In this document: positions 5,165 through 7,672 of the stretch, piece by piece
How positions within the stretch are numbered: position 1 is the first letter of the stretch
Layout of the letters: each line of letters opens with the position of its first letter
Assembly (NCBI GenBank): GCA_026786225.1
Contig: JAJAYN010000141.1
Coordinates: 1 to 7,672 of the forward strand
Direction: 5' to 3'
Source: Burkholderiales bacterium
GTDB taxonomy: Bacteria > Pseudomonadota > Gammaproteobacteria > Burkholderiales > Usitatibacteraceae
DNA: 7,672 nucleotides
Made by a program: the position numbers and the translations under genes
The notes under the pieces: generated by a model
What the model saw: only the letters and a program-made list of their open reading frames with translations
Told to the model about the DNA's origin: nothing
Databases searched by the model: none

Positions 5165-7581
5165 CGTATTTTTTCATCCTGACAGGCGCGTCATACGCCT
5201 GTGCACAGGAAGCCAAGGTGCGCAATGTCACCAACGCTGCCAGCGCTCCCGTTCTGAAAAGCACGGTGCAGGTTTCAGGGCTCAAACAGCCGGCCGAAAT
5301 TCTGATCGATCGCTGGGGTGTACCGCATATTTATGCGGCAAGTCAGGATGACGTTTTCTTCGCGCAGGGTTTCAATGCGGCCCGTGATCGGCTATTCCAG
5401 ATTGATCTCTGGCGCCGGCGCTGTCTCGGGCTGCTGTCATCGGTCTTCGGGCCGGCCTATGTCGAACAGGACAGAGCCACACGTCTTTTTCTCTATCGTG
5501 GCGACATGAAAAAAGAGTGGCTGGCCTACGGCAAGGATGCCGAGCGTATCGCCGGCAGTTTTGTTGCGGGTATCAATGCCTATATCGATCACGTCAATAC
5601 GGACGCACAGAAATTACCCTTTGAGTTCCCCCATTTTGGTTATGCACCGGAAAAATGGCGCGCCGAAGATGTCGTGCGCATCCGAAGTCATGGGCTTACG
5701 CGTAATTTGACCTCCGAGGTGGCGCGTTCGCATGTCGCATGCAAGGCGGATTTGAAGGCTGACCATATACGGACGCTCCTTTCACCAAAATGGGAAACCA
5801 GATTGCCGACCGGGTTTGATCCGTGCCTGCCGGTCGATTTGCTGCGTGTTTTCCAGTTGGCGACACAGGGCGTTGCCATCAATACACCTGCAGGCGGCAG
5901 AGCTGACGGGGGCAATGCAATGGAGCTGCTTGCGATGGATACCGGTGTCGCGCCGCTCGAAGGTAGTAACGCGTGGGTTATTGCGCCAGCCAAATCAGCG
6001 AGCGGCCGGGCAATGTTGGCCAGCGACCCACACCGTGCCCATTCCGCGCCGTCGTTGCGCTACATCGCGCATCTGAGTGCGCCGGGACTGGATGTGGTGG
6101 GTGCCGGTGAGCCGGCGCTACCCGGTATTTCCATCGGTCACAACGGCACTATCGCGTTTGGACTCACCATATTCGGTATCGACCAGGAAGACCTCTATAC
6201 CTATGAGCTAAACCCGGCTAATGCCATGGAGTACAAATACCAGGGCAAGTGGGAAAAATTTGTCGTGCAGAAAGAGCAGATTCCCGTGAAGGGTGCGGCA
6301 ACGACGAGTGTTGAGCTGTTATTCACCCGTCATGGCCCGATTATCTATATCGAAAAAGAAAAAAATCGCGCTTTTGCCGTGAGGTCTGCCTGGTTTGAGG
6401 CAGGTATGGCACCTTACTTCGGCAGCATTCAGTACATGTACGCCAAGAATTTTACGGAGTTCAAGCGCTCCATGCTGCACTGGGGTGCGCCGACGGAAAA
6501 TCAGGTCTATGCCGATGTCATGGGCAATATTGGCTGGGTCACAGGCGGCCTTACGCCGATTCGTCCCAATTGGGATGGATTGCTGCCCGTACCTGGTGAC
6601 GGCCGACACGAGTGGTCCGGTTTTCTTGCGGGTGATCAACTGCCATTCAGCTACAACCCAAAGTCGGGCTGGTTTGCCAGCGCCAACGAGATGAACCTGC
6701 CCGCTGGTTACCCCTATGCCCAGCGCAAGCTTGGCTTTGAATGGTCGAGCGATGAACGCTACAGTCGATTGAAAGAAGTATTGTCACGTCCGGGCAAGTT
6801 GACGATTGAAGACTCGATGCGCTTGCAAAATGACCTGCTGTCGATTCCTGCGCGGCGGGTCATCGGCCTTCTCAAGGGCCTGACGTCAACTGACGCGAGA
6901 ACGCAGGCCGCCATGAAAATGTTGAGCGGCTGGAATTTTATTGAAAGTACCCATTCACCTGAGGCGGCCTTGTTTGAAGTGTGGTGGTCGCGCTATCTCG
7001 GCTATTTGTTCAAGGAGACCGTGTTGGGTCGGTCGTCCTCTGCAACCATGGGTGCTCCGGATACGATGGTCCTGCTCGATGGACTCGAAAGGCCGGAAAG
7101 TATTTTTGGCGCAGATGCGATAGCCAAAAGAAACTGGGTTTTGCTGACCAGCCTGACGCTGGCGTGGGTCAACACGGAGAAGTTGCTGGGAACAGACCCA
7201 CGGCAATGGCAATGGGGCAAGTTGCATCAAAGCCTGTTTATCCACCCGTTTTCGCCCGCTGTCGACGACGCGACGCGCGCCAGGCTCAATGTTGGGCCCT
7301 TCCCCAAGGACGGTAGTTCTACCACGGTGAATTTATCGAGCTATAACCCCAACAATTATTTGCTCGCAGGGGGGCCGGCTTTTCGCGTGGTGGTGGATGT
7401 GGGTAATTGGGACAATTCGCGCGCGGTCAATTCCCCCGGCCAGTCTGGAAACCCGGACAATCCGCACTACCGTGATCTGGCCGACAAATGGTTGAAGGGT
7501 GAATATTTTCCGCTGCTGTATTCGCGAAAAATGATCGAGGCGGCAACCACCGAGAAAATCGAATTGCTGCCGCGAAAATAG
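5125..7581 (+). CDS. Penicillin acylase family N-terminal nucleophile amidohydrolase precursor
   Basis: This 818-residue precursor hydrolyses amide bonds; the family includes penicillin G/V, cephalosporin and acyl-homoserine-lactone acylases, and the substrate here is unknown. A signal peptide (1-26, hydrophobic core FFCLLTYFFILTGAS, likely cut after ACA) points to the periplasm. The alpha chain shows GVPHIYAASQDDVFFAQGFN (65-84) and RDRLFQIDLWRR (87-98). A linker of some 30-40 residues precedes the self-cleavage site G280/S281; S281 (SNAW) would be the beta-chain N-terminal nucleophile. Later conserved motifs are SDPH (300-303), LPGISIGHNGTIAFG (332-346), ENQVYADVMGNIGW (458-471, N459 matching the oxyanion-hole Asn), TVNLSSYNP (734-742) and the C-terminal GQSGNPDNPHYRD (772-784). 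Length and motif order are normal, so it looks intact. It has its own divergent upstream region; the ATG at 5125 lacks a Shine-Dalgarno, so the exact start is less certain. Confidence 0.93.
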   Translation: MHLPISRRFFCLLTYFFILTGASYACAQEAKVRNVTNAASAPVLKSTVQVSGLKQPAEILIDRWGVPHIYAASQDDVFFAQGFNAARDRLFQIDLWRRRCLGLLSSVFGPAYVEQDRATRLFLYRGDMKKEWLAYGKDAERIAGSFVAGINAYIDHVNTDAQKLPFEFPHFGYAPEKWRAEDVVRIRSHGLTRNLTSEVARSHVACKADLKADHIRTLLSPKWETRLPTGFDPCLPVDLLRVFQLATQGVAINTPAGGRADGGNAMELLAMDTGVAPLEGSNAWVIAPAKSASGRAMLASDPHRAHSAPSLRYIAHLSAPGLDVVGAGEPALPGISIGHNGTIAFGLTIFGIDQEDLYTYELNPANAMEYKYQGKWEKFVVQKEQIPVKGAATTSVELLFTRHGPIIYIEKEKNRAFAVRSAWFEAGMAPYFGSIQYMYAKNFTEFKRSMLHWGAPTENQVYADVMGNIGWVTGGLTPIRPNWDGLLPVPGDGRHEWSGFLAGDQLPFSYNPKSGWFASANEMNLPAGYPYAQRKLGFEWSSDERYSRLKEVLSRPGKLTIEDSMRLQNDLLSIPARRVIGLLKGLTSTDARTQAAMKMLSGWNFIESTHSPEAALFEVWWSRYLGYLFKETVLGRSSSATMGAPDTMVLLDGLERPESIFGADAIAKRNWVLLTSLTLAWVNTEKLLGTDPRQWQWGKLHQSLFIHPFSPAVDDATRARLNVGPFPKDGSSTTVNLSSYNPNNYLLAGGPAFRVVVDVGNWDNSRAVNSPGQSGNPDNPHYRDLADKWLKGEYFPLLYSRKMIEAATTEKIELLPRK

Positions 7582-7603
7582 TGCGGCGTCGCGTTATGCG
7601 GCT

Positions 7604-7672
7604 TTAAGCCATGTTCTTTGCAACAGCCAATACCGCTGCCGCATGGCCGTCCACTTTTACGCCGCGCCACTC
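7604..7672 (-). CDS. Possible 3' end of an unidentified gene (cut by the window)
   Basis: From the window edge, the minus strand has 22 open codons ending in TAA at 7606-7604, reading EWRGVKVDGHAAAVLAVAKN and then Met-Ala. The composition is protein-like and the stop is 22 nt from the end of the acylase, as expected for a convergent neighbour. I do not recognise the protein, and the fragment is too short to prove coding. Confidence 0.35.
   Translation of the reverse strand, partial: EWRGVKVDGHAAAVLAVAKNMA

Overview
This window most likely comes from a Gram-negative proteobacterium, and I favour a betaproteobacterium (Burkholderiales-like). That rests on recognising the proteins by eye, not on a database search: a LplT-type lysophospholipid flippase with the FYTIMAAQFFSS start I associate with betaproteobacteria, a PIN-PhoH ATPase, a periplasmic penicillin-acylase-family Ntn hydrolase, and a TPM-domain pair of the kind usually found behind lemA. 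Base composition is moderately GC-rich. No mobile element, CRISPR array, tRNA or rRNA gene was seen.

Layout. Positions 1-1315 (+): a 5'-truncated TPM-domain (YgcG-like) membrane protein with a Gly/Ser-rich tail, closely followed by a second, shorter TPM-domain protein; the two look like the distal part of a lemA-TPM-TPM operon. Positions 1316-1426: a convergent intergenic gap with a perfect 21-bp dyad at 1394-1414. Positions 1427-2758 (-): lplT. Positions 2887-3408 (-): an unrecognised small exported protein. Positions 3411-4841 (-): the PIN-PhoH ATPase, whose stop codon is 2 nt from the start of the exported-protein gene. Transcription therefore probably runs phoH, exported protein, and possibly lplT.

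Positions 4842-5124 form the divergent control region between phoH and the acylase. Towards phoH it holds a good sigma70-like promoter (-35 at 5011-5016, -10 at 4989-4994), overlapping GACAC/GTGTC repeats, a strong intrinsic-terminator-like hairpin (4889-4925) between promoter and gene, a possible 21-codon leader ORF ending inside that hairpin, and a Shine-Dalgarno 8 nt before a TTG start. This arrangement looks like an attenuator or a small-RNA gene ahead of phoH and is the most interesting feature here.

Positions 5125-7581 (+): a complete penicillin acylase precursor with signal peptide, autoprocessing Gly-Ser junction and conserved active-site motifs. Its translation start is less certain, because a competing out-of-frame ATG and a run of seven T lie at the signal-peptide region. 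The last 69 bases carry what may be the 3' end of an unidentified minus-strand gene converging on the acylase.

The genes are mostly cell-envelope and housekeeping functions. I see no clear new multi-gene system; the novelty candidates are the phoH leader, the phoH-coupled exported protein and the intergenic dyad.
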